64,000 bases of DNA. Origin: Mycobacterium interjectum. GTDB lineage: Bacteria; Actinomycetota; Actinomycetes; Mycobacteriales; Mycobacteriaceae. The position numbers were made by a program, and so were the translations under genes. The DNA lies in assembly GCA_002102225.1 (NCBI GenBank), contig LQPB01000058.1:124001-188000 (forward strand), read 5' to 3'. The notes below the pieces were generated by a model, which made no database searches, had not been told where the DNA came from, and worked only from the letters and a program-made list of their open reading frames with translations. Shown in pieces: positions 32,244 through 40,357 of the stretch (positions within the stretch are counted from its first letter, which is position 1; each line of letters begins with the position of its first letter).

Positions 32244-32933
32244 ATGCGGATCGCCGCGCTGGTCGCCGTCACGTTGCTGGTCGCCGGATGCTCTCACCAG
32301 GCCGGCGACAACGCGGGACGGCCACAAACCACCCCGGAGACCTCGGCCGGCGCCGCCCCGACGACCACCGCGCCGTCGGGTAGCAAACAGCCGGCACCGG
32401 CCGGTGCGCCGGCCTCGGGCGCCGCGATCTCCGACGTCGTCGCCTGGATCGAGGCAGGTCAACCCGCAGACCCGGGCCGCTATCACAGCGCAACGCGGGA
32501 GGGCGCCACGACGCCGCTCGGCAACGACATCGCGTTGACTGCCCAGGGCGGCAAAGTCTCCTGCATGACCGATGTCAAGCACACCGGCGGTGCGCTGGCA
32601 TGCCTGGTGAGCCTGACCAATCCCCCGCCGCGCCCCGACACCGCCTACGGCGACTGGAAGGGCGGCTGGGTCGACTTCGACGGAACGAACCTGCAGGTCG
32701 GGTCGGCGCGCGCCGACCCGGGTCCGTTCCTCAACGGCAACGGCCCCGCACTGGCGGACGGGGACTCGTTGTCCTTCGGCGACTACCGGTGCCGCGCCGA
32801 TCAATCGGGCCTGTTCTGCGTGAACTACGCCCACCAGTCCGCGGTGCGGTTCGCGACCGCCGGCATCCAGCCGTTCGGTTGCCTGCAGTCGGTGCCGCCG
32901 CCCGACGGTGTCGGCACGGCGTTTCGCTGCTGA
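32244..32933 (+). CDS. lppI: Lipoprotein LppI-like
   Basis: 229 residues. Signal peptide with a short basic start (MRIAALVAVTLLVAGC) and lipobox VAGC; the lipidated Cys is residue 16. A Thr/Ala/Gly-rich linker (about 20-60) precedes a compact C-terminal domain with six Cys, probably paired in disulfides (ISD...SCMTD, LACLVS, YRCRAD, LFCVNY, FGCLQ, FRC). It is exported to the outer face of the membrane. Function unknown; by place it matches Rv2046 (lppI, 218 residues). Divergent from lipT. The homologous order breaks after this gene. Confidence 0.85.
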   Translation: MRIAALVAVTLLVAGCSHQAGDNAGRPQTTPETSAGAAPTTTAPSGSKQPAPAGAPASGAAISDVVAWIEAGQPADPGRYHSATREGATTPLGNDIALTAQGGKVSCMTDVKHTGGALACLVSLTNPPPRPDTAYGDWKGGWVDFDGTNLQVGSARADPGPFLNGNGPALADGDSLSFGDYRCRADQSGLFCVNYAHQSAVRFATAGIQPFGCLQSVPPPDGVGTAFRC

Positions 32934-32960
32934 GCGGGCGGCGCTTTGCCCAACGTCGAC

Positions 32961-32995
32961 TTGTTGCGTGAAATCACGAAGATCTGGCGCAACAA
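32961..32995. repeat. Inverted repeat with 8-bp arms
   Basis: TTGTTGCG (32961-32968) and CGCAACAA (32988-32995) are perfect inverted arms with a 19-base loop. It lies 28 bp after the lppI stop and 61 bp before the next start. It could be a weak terminator for lppI or an operator for the coiled-coil protein gene. There is no T-tract. Confidence 0.35.
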
Positions 32996-33055
32996 CCCGA
33001 CGCTGGCGGCGCTGAATTTGCCGCACCCGTGGTGTGTGCGTGCGACGATTTGCCG

Positions 33056-33853
33056 ATGGACGCCGACGATCCCGAAAAGCGCATCGCCGACCTGGAACGT
33101 CAGCTCGCCGAGCAGAAGCGCATCGCCGAGCTGGAACGTCAACTGGCCGAAGCCAAGGCGGCCGCGGGGCAGGATACCGACGATCGCGCACGCCAGTACG
33201 CGCAGTCGTTGTGGGAGGGGTTGCGCTCCGGCGGTCCGGTGGCCCCCGGAGGGCCGTCCGCCCCCGAGATGGCGCAGCATCGAGAGGCTTTCATGCAAGC
33301 CGCGGCCCAGGCGGGCCTGTCGCCAGAACAGATCGACAACATCTTCAAGCACGGCAAGGCGACGTTCAAGGTGGGGCATTCGGTCGTCTATTCCGGCCAG
33401 GGCGTCACGGGGGACTACGGCGCGGTCGCCGGCATCGGACAGCCACCCGACTTTCCGCAACAGGTCGGCTCGAGGCGCCACGTCGCGCAGGGCCGCCGCC
33501 GGCCGTGGGGCATGCGCGGGTGGCCGGATCGCATCGGAGCGATCATCGGGGCCCTGGGCCTGTGCATCGGTGCCGCCGCGTCGTTGACCGCGACCATGCC
33601 GGCGAGCGCGATGTGGACGAGCCCCTTCGTGTGCGACAGCGGGTACCAGCTGGCGTACAACACCACCAACTACAGCTACAAGCCCGGCCAGTCGGGAACC
33701 AGCGTGAGCTTCGAATGCGTCGGTGCCACCGGCTCGTACGAGCCCAGCTGGATCGCCATCGACGCGCTGCAGACCATCCTGGCCGCCGTGGTGTTGGGCG
33801 CCGCGGTGGGCGTCGGTTTCCTGATCTGGCGCGCATTCCGCAAGCAGAGCTGA
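33056..33853 (+). CDS. Membrane protein with N-terminal coiled coil
   Basis: 265 residues. I start at the ATG at 33056 (MDADDPEKR); the open frame before it is short and unlike protein. Residues 8-33 hold a duplicated 13-residue heptad-like unit (KRIADLERQLAEQ, KRIAELERQLAEA), a coiled coil for oligomerisation. A Gln-rich helix (about 75-105, AQAGLSPEQIDNIF) follows. Two hydrophobic segments (about 163-185 IGAIIGALGLCIGAAASLTA and 235-258 ILAAVVLGAAVGVGFLIW) bracket an external loop with two Cys (VCDSGY, FECVG) that probably bond. The arrangement N-in, loop-out, C-in is inferred. I do not recognise the family by name; similar mycobacterial proteins are hypothetical. It converges with the SDR gene (3-bp gap). 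Confidence 0.72.
   Translation: MDADDPEKRIADLERQLAEQKRIAELERQLAEAKAAAGQDTDDRARQYAQSLWEGLRSGGPVAPGGPSAPEMAQHREAFMQAAAQAGLSPEQIDNIFKHGKATFKVGHSVVYSGQGVTGDYGAVAGIGQPPDFPQQVGSRRHVAQGRRRPWGMRGWPDRIGAIIGALGLCIGAAASLTATMPASAMWTSPFVCDSGYQLAYNTTNYSYKPGQSGTSVSFECVGATGSYEPSWIAIDALQTILAAVVLGAAVGVGFLIWRAFRKQS
33077..33154 (+). repeat. 39-bp tandem duplication
   Basis: Two adjacent 39-bp units (33077-33115 and 33116-33154) differ at only a few bases and code for the repeated 13-residue coiled-coil segment. The similarity at third codon positions points to a fairly recent duplication. Confidence 0.8.
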
Positions 33854-33856
33854 CCG

Positions 33857-34822
33857 TCAGCCGGGCCGGGTGGCGACGGCGGCGAACAGCTCGCTCATTT
33901 CGTCGGCGGGCCCGCGCGGAACGGTGTAGCCGGCTTCGTCGCGAATCTCCTCGAGGTGATCGCGCACGTCCTCGACGGACAGCCCGGGGTCGTAGAAACC
34001 CGTTGTCCTGCCGATGAAGAACCGTGCGACATGCCCGGCGCCGGCCGTGTAAATCTCCCCGGAAACCGGACAGTCCCGGTGGGTCAGGAAGGCCGCGACC
34101 GGAGCCACCAGGGCCGGGTCGAGTTTGCGAAGGTACTGACCGACAAGGTCATCCAGCACCGCCCGCGCCGCCGCCTCCCCGGGCTGCTCGGCGCTCCCCA
34201 GGGATTGCTCGAGCATCCGCGTGTATGCGATCGGGGCGATGGCGTTGACCTTGATGTCGTGGGCGGCCCCTTCGGCGGCCAGCACCCTGGTGAAGCCGAT
34301 CAGCCCGGTCTTGGCCGCCCCGTAGTTGCTCATGCGTTCGGCGCCAAGGATTCCCGCCGCCGAGCAGGTGTTGAGGATCCGGCCGTAGCCACGGTCCCGC
34401 ATCACCGACCAGGCGGGCCGCGTCACGTAGAACGCGCCCCTCAGGTGCACATCGATGAGGGGTTCGAGCCGTTCGGCGGTCATGTCCTCGAACGGTGCGT
34501 CGCCGACGATCCCGGCGTTGTTGATGACGATGTCCAGCCGCCCCCAGGCGCTCAGGGCGGCGTCGACGATGGCCTGCCCGCCAGCGGGATTCGTCACGCT
34601 GTGCGTGTCGGCGACGGCCTGGCCGCCGGCTCGACGGATCTCATCGGCGACGGCGCTCGCCGCCGCAGCGTCGGAGCCGTCGCCGGTCACCGAACCACCG
34701 ACGTCGTTGACGACGACGCGCGCGCCCCGTGCCGCCAGCAGCAGCGCATACTGCCTGCCCAAACCGCCGCCGGCGCCGGTGATCACGGCGACCTGGTCGT
34801 CGAACCGCAGGTCTTTGCTCAC
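33857..34822 (-). CDS. Short-chain dehydrogenase/reductase
   Basis: 321 residues from a GTG (VSKDLRFDDQ) that overlaps the P450 stop (GTGA); the frame upstream belongs to the P450 gene. Classical SDR motifs: cofactor loop TGAGGGLG (about residues 15-22), NNAG, and the active site Tyr-x3-Lys in SNYGAAKTG (about 170-175). The C-terminal 60 residues beyond the usual 250 (VARFFIGRTTGFYDPGLSVEDV) resemble the dehydrogenase part of 17-beta-HSD type 4/multifunctional enzymes. Probably oxidises the product of the P450 encoded just upstream. Confidence 0.88.
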   Translation of the reverse strand: MSKDLRFDDQVAVITGAGGGLGRQYALLLAARGARVVVNDVGGSVTGDGSDAAAASAVADEIRRAGGQAVADTHSVTNPAGGQAIVDAALSAWGRLDIVINNAGIVGDAPFEDMTAERLEPLIDVHLRGAFYVTRPAWSVMRDRGYGRILNTCSAAGILGAERMSNYGAAKTGLIGFTRVLAAEGAAHDIKVNAIAPIAYTRMLEQSLGSAEQPGEAAARAVLDDLVGQYLRKLDPALVAPVAAFLTHRDCPVSGEIYTAGAGHVARFFIGRTTGFYDPGLSVEDVRDHLEEIRDEAGYTVPRGPADEMSELFAAVATRPG

Positions 34823-36051
34823 CAACTGACCGGCAACTCTTTCATGCCGTAGATGTTGGCGTCTTTGAACCTCAGTTCGCCGGGCGCCACGGCCAACCTC
34901 AGCCCGGGTAGGCGGCGCGCCAGCGTGGCAAACGCGACCTGCATTTCGACGCGAGCCAGGTTCGCTCCGATACATTGATGCACGCCGTATCCGAAACCCA
35001 AGTGCCCGCGGGGGTTTCGGCCGCACTCAAAGGATTCGGGGTTGTCGACGAATTCGGGGTCCCAGTTTCCGGCGGGCAGGTTCATCATGACGAACTCCCC
35101 CGCCCGAATCAGTTGGCCACCGATCAGCAGATCTTCGGTTGCCACGCGATCGACCTGACTGTGCACGATGCTGAGGTAGCGCATGAGCTCTTCGACGATG
35201 TTCGCGATGACGGCGGGGTCGTCGGTTTGCCCGAGCCGTTCGAACACCTCGGGATGTTCCAACAGCGCAACGGTTCCCAACGAGATCATGTTGGCGGTCG
35301 TTTCATGTCCCGCCTGCATCATGATCACACTGCTCATGGCCGTGGTGGCACGGTCGAGTTGGCCGGTCGCCACATAGTCGGTGACCAGGCGGCTGATCAG
35401 GTCGTCGCCGGGTTCGCGCAGCTTGCGCTCCACCAACTCCTCGATGTAGGCGTACATGGCGCCGAACGCCTGGCCCTTTTCTGCGTCGGTGGACTTCTGG
35501 TCGAGCCCCTTGGTCGTGTTGCGTTGGAAGAGCTCGAGGTCTTCGGGCGGGACCCCCAGCAGCAGCGCGATCACCATTGACGGCACCGGCAAGGCGAATT
35601 CGCGCACCAAATCGGCCGGCGCACCGTTGTCGACCATCTGGCCGAGATAGTGATCGACCATCTCCTGGATGTGCGGCCGCATCGATTCGCAACGCCGAAA
35701 GGTGAAGTTGGCGGTCATCATGCGCCGCAACCGGTGATGCTCGGGATCGTCGGTCCGCGCGAACATGACCGGGACCTTGTTGTCGGCGTCCGTCGGCATG
35801 ATGGAGTCCGGAATGGTCTTCGCGGACAAGCGCGGATCGACCAACGCCACCCTGATGTCGTGGTAGCGGCTGACCACCCAGACCGGGTTGCCCTGGAACA
35901 TGGCCCTTTGCAGGCCGGGTTGTTCTCGCCATTGCACGAACTCGGACGGGGGCGCGAGCGGGCATTGCCCCGGCCGCGGGACGGGCAGCACCGGAAGATC
36001 GGCATCGGGGCAGGGTTCGGCTGTTCCGAGAGATGTGGAAGTTGTTGCCAT
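34819..36051 (-). CDS. Cytochrome P450
   Basis: 410 residues, soluble bacterial type. I-helix oxygen-activation motif AGHETTAN (about residue 240), ExxR in EELMRY (about 280), and the heme-binding loop FGYGVHQCIGANLAR with the Cys ligand near residue 353. It monooxygenates an unknown substrate; ferredoxin and reductase are not encoded nearby. It is followed by a coupled SDR (GTGA overlap) and is divergent from a TetR regulator with an inverted-repeat operator candidate in the 92-bp gap, which suggests substrate induction. CYP family not assigned. Confidence 0.93.
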   Translation of the reverse strand: MATTSTSLGTAEPCPDADLPVLPVPRPGQCPLAPPSEFVQWREQPGLQRAMFQGNPVWVVSRYHDIRVALVDPRLSAKTIPDSIMPTDADNKVPVMFARTDDPEHHRLRRMMTANFTFRRCESMRPHIQEMVDHYLGQMVDNGAPADLVREFALPVPSMVIALLLGVPPEDLELFQRNTTKGLDQKSTDAEKGQAFGAMYAYIEELVERKLREPGDDLISRLVTDYVATGQLDRATTAMSSVIMMQAGHETTANMISLGTVALLEHPEVFERLGQTDDPAVIANIVEELMRYLSIVHSQVDRVATEDLLIGGQLIRAGEFVMMNLPAGNWDPEFVDNPESFECGRNPRGHLGFGYGVHQCIGANLARVEMQVAFATLARRLPGLRLAVAPGELRFKDANIYGMKELPVSW

Positions 36052-36079
36052 AACCCGCGTTTCCCATTAAGTGTCAGAC

Positions 36080-36121
36080 GACTGCCAGTTGTAGAGCCTA
36101 AAGCCCGGCCTGGTGGCAGTC
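36080..36121. promoter_or_regulatory. Inverted-repeat operator candidate between P450 and TetR genes
   Basis: GACTGCCA at 36080-36087 and TGGCAGTC at 36114-36121 are perfect 8-bp inverted arms with a 26-base spacer. CAGTTG (36086-36091) and CAACTG (36121-36126) add a second inverted pair overlapping the arms. The element fills the middle of the divergent promoter region, where a TetR dimer pair could bind. Confidence 0.5.
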
Positions 36122-36143
36122 AACTGTCGGTTAGGCTGTCCCC

Positions 36144-36773
36144 ATGTCCGGCGTTGAAGACCGGCCATTGCGGGCGGACGCAGTACGCAATGTCGAGCGC
36201 ATATTGCGCGCGGCGCGGGACGTCTATGCCGAATTCGGGCCCGACGCATCGGTGGAGGCGGTCGCGCGCCGTGCGGGCGTGGGTGAGCGAACCCTCTACC
36301 GCAGATTTCCCACCAAGGCCGACCTGGTCCGGGCCGCCCTCGATCAGAGCATCGCCGAGGACCTCACTCCGGTCATCGACAAGGCCCGGCGCGCCGAGGA
36401 CCCACTGCGCGGCCTCACCCAACTGATCGAAGCGGCAATCTCGCTGGGCGCCCGCGAACACAGCCTGCTGACCGCGGCACGCCGGGCCGGGTCACTCACG
36501 TCCGATATCTCGGTTTCGCTCAACGAGGCGCTCGACGAGCTTGCCCGCGAAGGCCAGCGAGCCGGCAGCGTCCGCGCCGATCTGGTCACCGAGGACCTAC
36601 CACGCCTGGTGGCAATGCTTTTCAGCGTGCTGGCGACGATGGATACGGACTGCGACGGCTGGAGACGCTATGTCGCCCTCGTCGTCGATGCGGTGTCGGT
36701 CAACGAGCGACAGCCGTTGCCTCCGGCCGCGCCGCTGCGTTATGGGGTCGGACCCGATAGCTGGCCACTGTAG
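36144..36773 (+). CDS. TetR family transcriptional regulator
   Basis: 209 residues. DNA-binding domain at about residues 12-62 (RNVERILRAARDVYAEFGPDA, VEAVARRAGVGERTLYRRFPTKADLV). The C-terminal ligand domain carries a long helix rich in Ala/Leu. It is divergent from the P450-SDR operon (92 bp between starts) and probably controls it. It converges on a mycofactocin-type SDR gene with a 15-bp gap. Confidence 0.92.
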   Translation: MSGVEDRPLRADAVRNVERILRAARDVYAEFGPDASVEAVARRAGVGERTLYRRFPTKADLVRAALDQSIAEDLTPVIDKARRAEDPLRGLTQLIEAAISLGAREHSLLTAARRAGSLTSDISVSLNEALDELAREGQRAGSVRADLVTEDLPRLVAMLFSVLATMDTDCDGWRRYVALVVDAVSVNERQPLPPAAPLRYGVGPDSWPL

Positions 36774-36788
36774 GGCCGGGCGAGGGGT

Positions 36789-37589
36789 TCAGTTGATGGT
36801 GACCCCGGCGTCGACCTTGAACTGCAACCCCGTCACGTATCGGGACTCATCGGATAGCAGGAACAGCACGGCGCTGCTGACATCGGCCGGCTCCACGGCC
36901 GGGGTGGGCATCGCGTTGACGAAGATCGGGATCAGGTCGGACCGTTGCTCACCCAGAAGAGGCCCGAACGACGGCGGCACCATCCCGGTGGGTACGCCGG
37001 TGGGAAGCACGGTGTTGACGCGCACGTTCTGCGCGGCCAATTCATTCGCCAAGGCCAGCGTCAAGCCTACGACGCCGTACTTCGCCGAGGTGTAGGGCGT
37101 CTGCAGCGGAAAGCCCTTGATGGCGCCGGCCGAGCTGACGTTGACCAGGCTGCCGCCCCCCTGGTCGAGCAGGTGCGGTATCGCGGCCGCGCAGGTGTTC
37201 CACACGCCGATGAGATTGACGTCGACCACCGTGCGCCACTGATCGGCGGTTGTCCGGTCCCAGGGCGCCACCGTGAGCACACCGGCGTTGGCGACCGCCC
37301 CGTCGAGACCCCCCAGCTCGCCGGCGCCGTCATCGACCGCGGAGCGCAATTGCGCCTCGTCGCGCACATCGACGATGCGACTCACGCAGCGGCGGCCGAA
37401 ATCTTCGACCATCCTTGCCGTTTCGGCCAGGTCGTCTTCGGTGGCCAGGGGATACTCGATCTGCGGCAGGGACTGGCAGATGTCGACCAGGACGAGGTCC
37501 GCGCCTTCCTCGGCGAGTCGCAGCGCATGGCTGCGTCCCATGCCGCGGGCGGCGCCGGTGATCAGGATGCGCTTGCCCGCGACGCGCAT
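36789..37589 (-). CDS. Mycofactocin-coupled SDR family oxidoreductase
   Basis: 266 residues. SDR motifs: TGAARGMGRSHAL (cofactor loop), NAG in AVANAG, and Tyr-x3-Lys in TPYTSAKYG. After the Asp of the cofactor pocket (LVLVDIC) there is an insert of about 25 residues (QSLPQIEYPLATEDDLAETA) before DVRDEAQL. That insert marks the mycofactocin-dependent SDR group, whose members hold NAD(H) tightly and pass electrons to the peptide cofactor mycofactocin. It probably oxidises an alcohol intermediate. It directly follows the DapB-like gene (starts at the next base) in an operon read from about 39526. The mycofactocin genes themselves are not in this window. Confidence 0.85.
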   Translation of the reverse strand: MRVAGKRILITGAARGMGRSHALRLAEEGADLVLVDICQSLPQIEYPLATEDDLAETARMVEDFGRRCVSRIVDVRDEAQLRSAVDDGAGELGGLDGAVANAGVLTVAPWDRTTADQWRTVVDVNLIGVWNTCAAAIPHLLDQGGGSLVNVSSAGAIKGFPLQTPYTSAKYGVVGLTLALANELAAQNVRVNTVLPTGVPTGMVPPSFGPLLGEQRSDLIPIFVNAMPTPAVEPADVSSAVLFLLSDESRYVTGLQFKVDAGVTIN

Positions 37590-38672
37590 TTACCGCTCGT
37601 TCCACATCAGGCCGCGCATCGTCGCGGAGAGCGGGATCTCCTCCACGCCGATCAGCCCCCGCGGCGCGCGGCACACCCAGTCGATCGCATTGACGGCCCG
37701 GCCCGCCGTCGAGATGCAACCGGCATCGGTCGAATCGAAGACAGGGTGCGAAACATGGGTGTTGATTTCCACCCGCGGTTCACACTCCACGACGACACGG
37801 TGCACGCCGGTGTGGCCCTCCGGCGGGAATTCCCAATCCGGCGCCGCAGCTTGGGTGAGCCTGGTGACGTGCTCAAGAGTGATCACCGGCTTGCCGTCAC
37901 GGACACCCTCGGTGGCGAACCGCACCGCGGCCATCTGACCGGGCTGCACCGTCATCATGGTGCAGTCGATGCGCTCGGGGGTGAACCAGCGTTCGATGCG
38001 CTGGCGCACTTCGTCGAGCTTGATGTCGAGATGGTCCGCCAGGCTGCGGACCTGGCCTCCCCACATCGCCACGATCACCCCGGGCAAGAACATCATCGGC
38101 GAGTCGTCGTCCGCAGTCGTTCCGAATCCCATTGCAGCGCCGGTGAACTCGGCATCATCGTAGTTTCCGTAATCGAAAATCTCCTGCACGGTGATCGAAT
38201 CGACCCGGGTGGTCAGACTGGCCGCCGAGTGCACCAGCGTGTCGCCGGAGAAACCGGGGTCGATGCCGTTGACGTAGAGCGAGGTGTCGCCGGCCGCGCA
38301 GGCGCGCTCCAGGGGCTCCCGCAACCAGTCGTCGGCATGGCGGGGTGTGACCAGCCAGACCATCGAGGTACCCACGACATTGGTGCCGGCCGCGAGGAAC
38401 GTGGCCATCTGCTCGATGGCCTCCATCGGCCGGGTTTCACCTTGGGATGTGTAAACCACGCAGTCGGCGCCGAGGCCCACGAGGGCGTCCATGTCGTCCG
38501 TGGCAATGATCCCGGTCGGCTGGTCCAGCCCGCAGAGTTCGGCGGCGTCCCGGCCGATCTTCGCGGCGCTGGCGGCATGCACCCCGACCAGTTCGAGGTC
38601 CGGCCTGCCGATGATGGCCCGCAACGAATGCCGGCCGACGTTTCCGGTGGAGAACTGAATGACTCTGCGCAC
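37590..38672 (-). CDS. DapB-like NAD(P)-dependent dehydrogenase
   Basis: 360 residues from a GTG (RRVIQFSTGNVG). The N-terminal Rossmann domain has STGNVGRHSLRAI (about residues 7-19) and resembles dihydrodipicolinate reductase; the later NGIDPGFSGD motif and C-terminal domain fit the group annotated in mycobacteria as NAD(P)H-dependent amine dehydrogenase/dihydrodipicolinate reductase-like. Real DapB is about 245-270 residues and has a KKxxxxSGT motif that I do not find here, so a lysine-pathway role is unlikely. It lies between two SDR genes in one minus-strand run. Two paralogs are at 40358-41458 and 46404-47480. Confidence 0.8.
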   Translation of the reverse strand: MRRVIQFSTGNVGRHSLRAIIGRPDLELVGVHAASAAKIGRDAAELCGLDQPTGIIATDDMDALVGLGADCVVYTSQGETRPMEAIEQMATFLAAGTNVVGTSMVWLVTPRHADDWLREPLERACAAGDTSLYVNGIDPGFSGDTLVHSAASLTTRVDSITVQEIFDYGNYDDAEFTGAAMGFGTTADDDSPMMFLPGVIVAMWGGQVRSLADHLDIKLDEVRQRIERWFTPERIDCTMMTVQPGQMAAVRFATEGVRDGKPVITLEHVTRLTQAAAPDWEFPPEGHTGVHRVVVECEPRVEINTHVSHPVFDSTDAGCISTAGRAVNAIDWVCRAPRGLIGVEEIPLSATMRGLMWNER

Positions 38673-38737
38673 GGTTAGCCTCGTCCTTCCAGCGGCGGGT
38701 GATGTCCCATCATGACGCGTACGGTCTCGGCACCGGG

Positions 38738-39526
38738 TCAGTAGTCGGGTATCGGCAGCGGCGAGTTGTTCGAGTCGATACCGCCGTCGACATGGAAGGT
38801 CGCGTTGGTCGCGTAGCAGTCGCGGGTGCACAGGTACACCGCGAGCCGCCCGAGGTCCTCGACGTCGCCCAGCCGATGCAGGGGGGTGGCTTCTTGCATC
38901 TTCTCCAATGACCCGGGCATCAGATCCAGGCTGCCCCGCAGACCGTCGGTGGCGAACGAACCCAGGGCGATCGCGTTGACGCGAATCTTGGGGGCGAGTT
39001 CCTGCGCCATGGCGCGGGTCAGCGCTTCGAGACCGCCCTTCGCCACGCAATAGGCGGTCAGCGCCCGGATGCCAAAACGCGCAGAGCCCGAGGAGATGTT
39101 GATGATGGACCCGTGTCCGGCACTGAGCATGTGCGGCGCCACCAGCTGACTCATGATGAAGGCGGAGGTCACACACCAGTCGAACGTGTGCCGGAAATCT
39201 TCGTCGGTGATGTCCAGGAACCGCGCGTAGGTCGACCCACCGACATTGTTGACGAGAATATCGATGCGGCCGAGGCGCTCCATGGCCGTGTCCACGACGC
39301 GTTCTGAGTCCGGACGACTCATCGCGTCGGCAACGATCGCGACGCCCTTGCCGCCCGCGGCCTCGATACCGTCAATCGTGCCAACGATATCCGCCTCGGT
39401 ACGTGCGGTGCCCACAATCGTGGCCCCCGCCTCCGCTAAGACCCTGGCAATGCCGGCCCCGACACCCTTCCCGGCCCCTGTGACGATGGCCACCTGTCCA
39501 TCCAGGCGGAACTGCTCCAACGCCAT
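38738..39526 (-). CDS. Short-chain dehydrogenase/reductase
   Basis: 262 residues. Cofactor motif TGAGKGVGAG (about 16-25), NNVGGS in place of NNAG, catalytic Ser in NISSGSAR and Tyr-x3-Lys in AYCVAKGG. It looks like a hydroxysteroid or 3-oxoacyl reductase type SDR; the substrate is unknown. First gene of the minus-strand operon SDR, DapB-like, SDR. A palindromic operator candidate lies 56 bp upstream, shared with the divergent TetR gene. Confidence 0.88.
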   Translation of the reverse strand: MALEQFRLDGQVAIVTGAGKGVGAGIARVLAEAGATIVGTARTEADIVGTIDGIEAAGGKGVAIVADAMSRPDSERVVDTAMERLGRIDILVNNVGGSTYARFLDITDEDFRHTFDWCVTSAFIMSQLVAPHMLSAGHGSIINISSGSARFGIRALTAYCVAKGGLEALTRAMAQELAPKIRVNAIALGSFATDGLRGSLDLMPGSLEKMQEATPLHRLGDVEDLGRLAVYLCTRDCYATNATFHVDGGIDSNNSPLPIPDY

Positions 39527-39581
39527 GGCGGGCTCCTTCGATCGTGCGCAATGCGTGCGCCGTTCAATCTAGGAACGCTGC

Positions 39582-39593
39582 TGACTAAAGTCA
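39582..39593. promoter_or_regulatory. Operator site 1: TGACTAAAGTCA
   Basis: Perfect 5-bp inverted arms TGACT/AGTCA around AA, between the divergent SDR and TetR genes. The same pattern recurs at 41591-41604 and 41718-41733 in the next divergent promoter region, so it is probably the binding site of one regulator, most simply the TetR protein encoded at 39738. Confidence 0.6.
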
Positions 39594-39737
39594 ATGAATA
39601 TGCCGGATGGGAATCCCTGACGGAAGGTGCGGTCTTAGAATGATCAAGTTGTGCAAGCCTTTCTGACGCGGAGGCGGCATAATGGTCGGGTTAGCCTCGG
39701 AACCCTTGCAAGAGTCAGGTCAATCGTAAGGAAAGAA

Positions 39738-40337
39738 ATGGCTGTGACGGATCGGCCGTCTGCGCGAGAAGCCAAGCGTCTGCAAACGAGAGAGCGTTTG
39801 ATGGGCGCCGCGATCGCGGAGTTCACCCGAGCCGGGATGGCCGAGGCCGACGTCAGCGCTATCGTGTCGGCGGCAGGAGTCGCCCACGGCACCTTCTTCT
39901 TCCACTTCCCCACCAAGGAGCATGTGCTGCTGGAGCTAGAGCACCGCGAAGAGGAACGCATAGCCAAGCAGTACGCCCAATTCCTGAAGTCCAAGCACGA
40001 CCTTGCTTCGGCGTTGAACGAGGCGGTCCGGCTGGTCGTCGGATTGGAACGCCGACTGGGCGATCTGCTCTTCAACGACTTTCTCGCGCTGCACTTCTCC
40101 CAAACCCGTCCGCAGACCGAAGACGGCAGGGATCACCCCTTGATCGTTTTGGTCGCCCAGGAAATCGCGCTTGCCCAAGAACGCGGCGAGGCGGATGCAC
40201 AGGCCAATCCCATGAACAGTGCGGTGTTCTTCCTCTTGGGTCTCTACGCCCTGTTGATCACCACCAACCATTGGCCGACTGGCCACGCCCTGCTCGAAGA
40301 CTACGTCGCAAGGACATTGCGCGGCCTAAAGCCCTGA
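39738..40337 (+). CDS. TetR family regulator, likely controller of the island
   Basis: 199 residues from the ATG at 39738 (AAGGAAAG upstream); the frame opens earlier at 39651 but that part is Arg-rich and lacks a ribosome site. DNA-binding domain at about residues 12-62 (KRLQTRERLMGAAIAEFTRAG, VSAIVSAAGVAHGTFFFHFPTKEHVL). The C-terminal domain (about 75-195) is probably ligand binding. It is divergent from the SDR-DapB-SDR operon and followed (convergently, 20 bp) by another DapB-like gene. Repeats of TGACTnnAGTCA in its own and the next promoter region make it the best candidate regulator for the membrane-protein/AAA/VWA cluster. Confidence 0.9.
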   Translation: MAVTDRPSAREAKRLQTRERLMGAAIAEFTRAGMAEADVSAIVSAAGVAHGTFFFHFPTKEHVLLELEHREEERIAKQYAQFLKSKHDLASALNEAVRLVVGLERRLGDLLFNDFLALHFSQTRPQTEDGRDHPLIVLVAQEIALAQERGEADAQANPMNSAVFFLLGLYALLITTNHWPTGHALLEDYVARTLRGLKP

Positions 40338-40357
40338 CCCTGCAACGCCTTACACCA

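Noticed and set aside
32946..33587. Frame starting near 32946 (MPNVDLLREITKIWRNNP...) before the coiled-coil gene
   Set aside because: The first 25 residues look protein-like, but the frame then becomes Arg/Ser-rich where the true gene is read in another frame; it probably covers only intergenic DNA with an inverted repeat.
37590..38672. Lysine pathway dapB
   Set aside because: The protein is about 100 residues too long, lacks the KKxxxxSGT motif and has two paralogs in an oxidative gene island.
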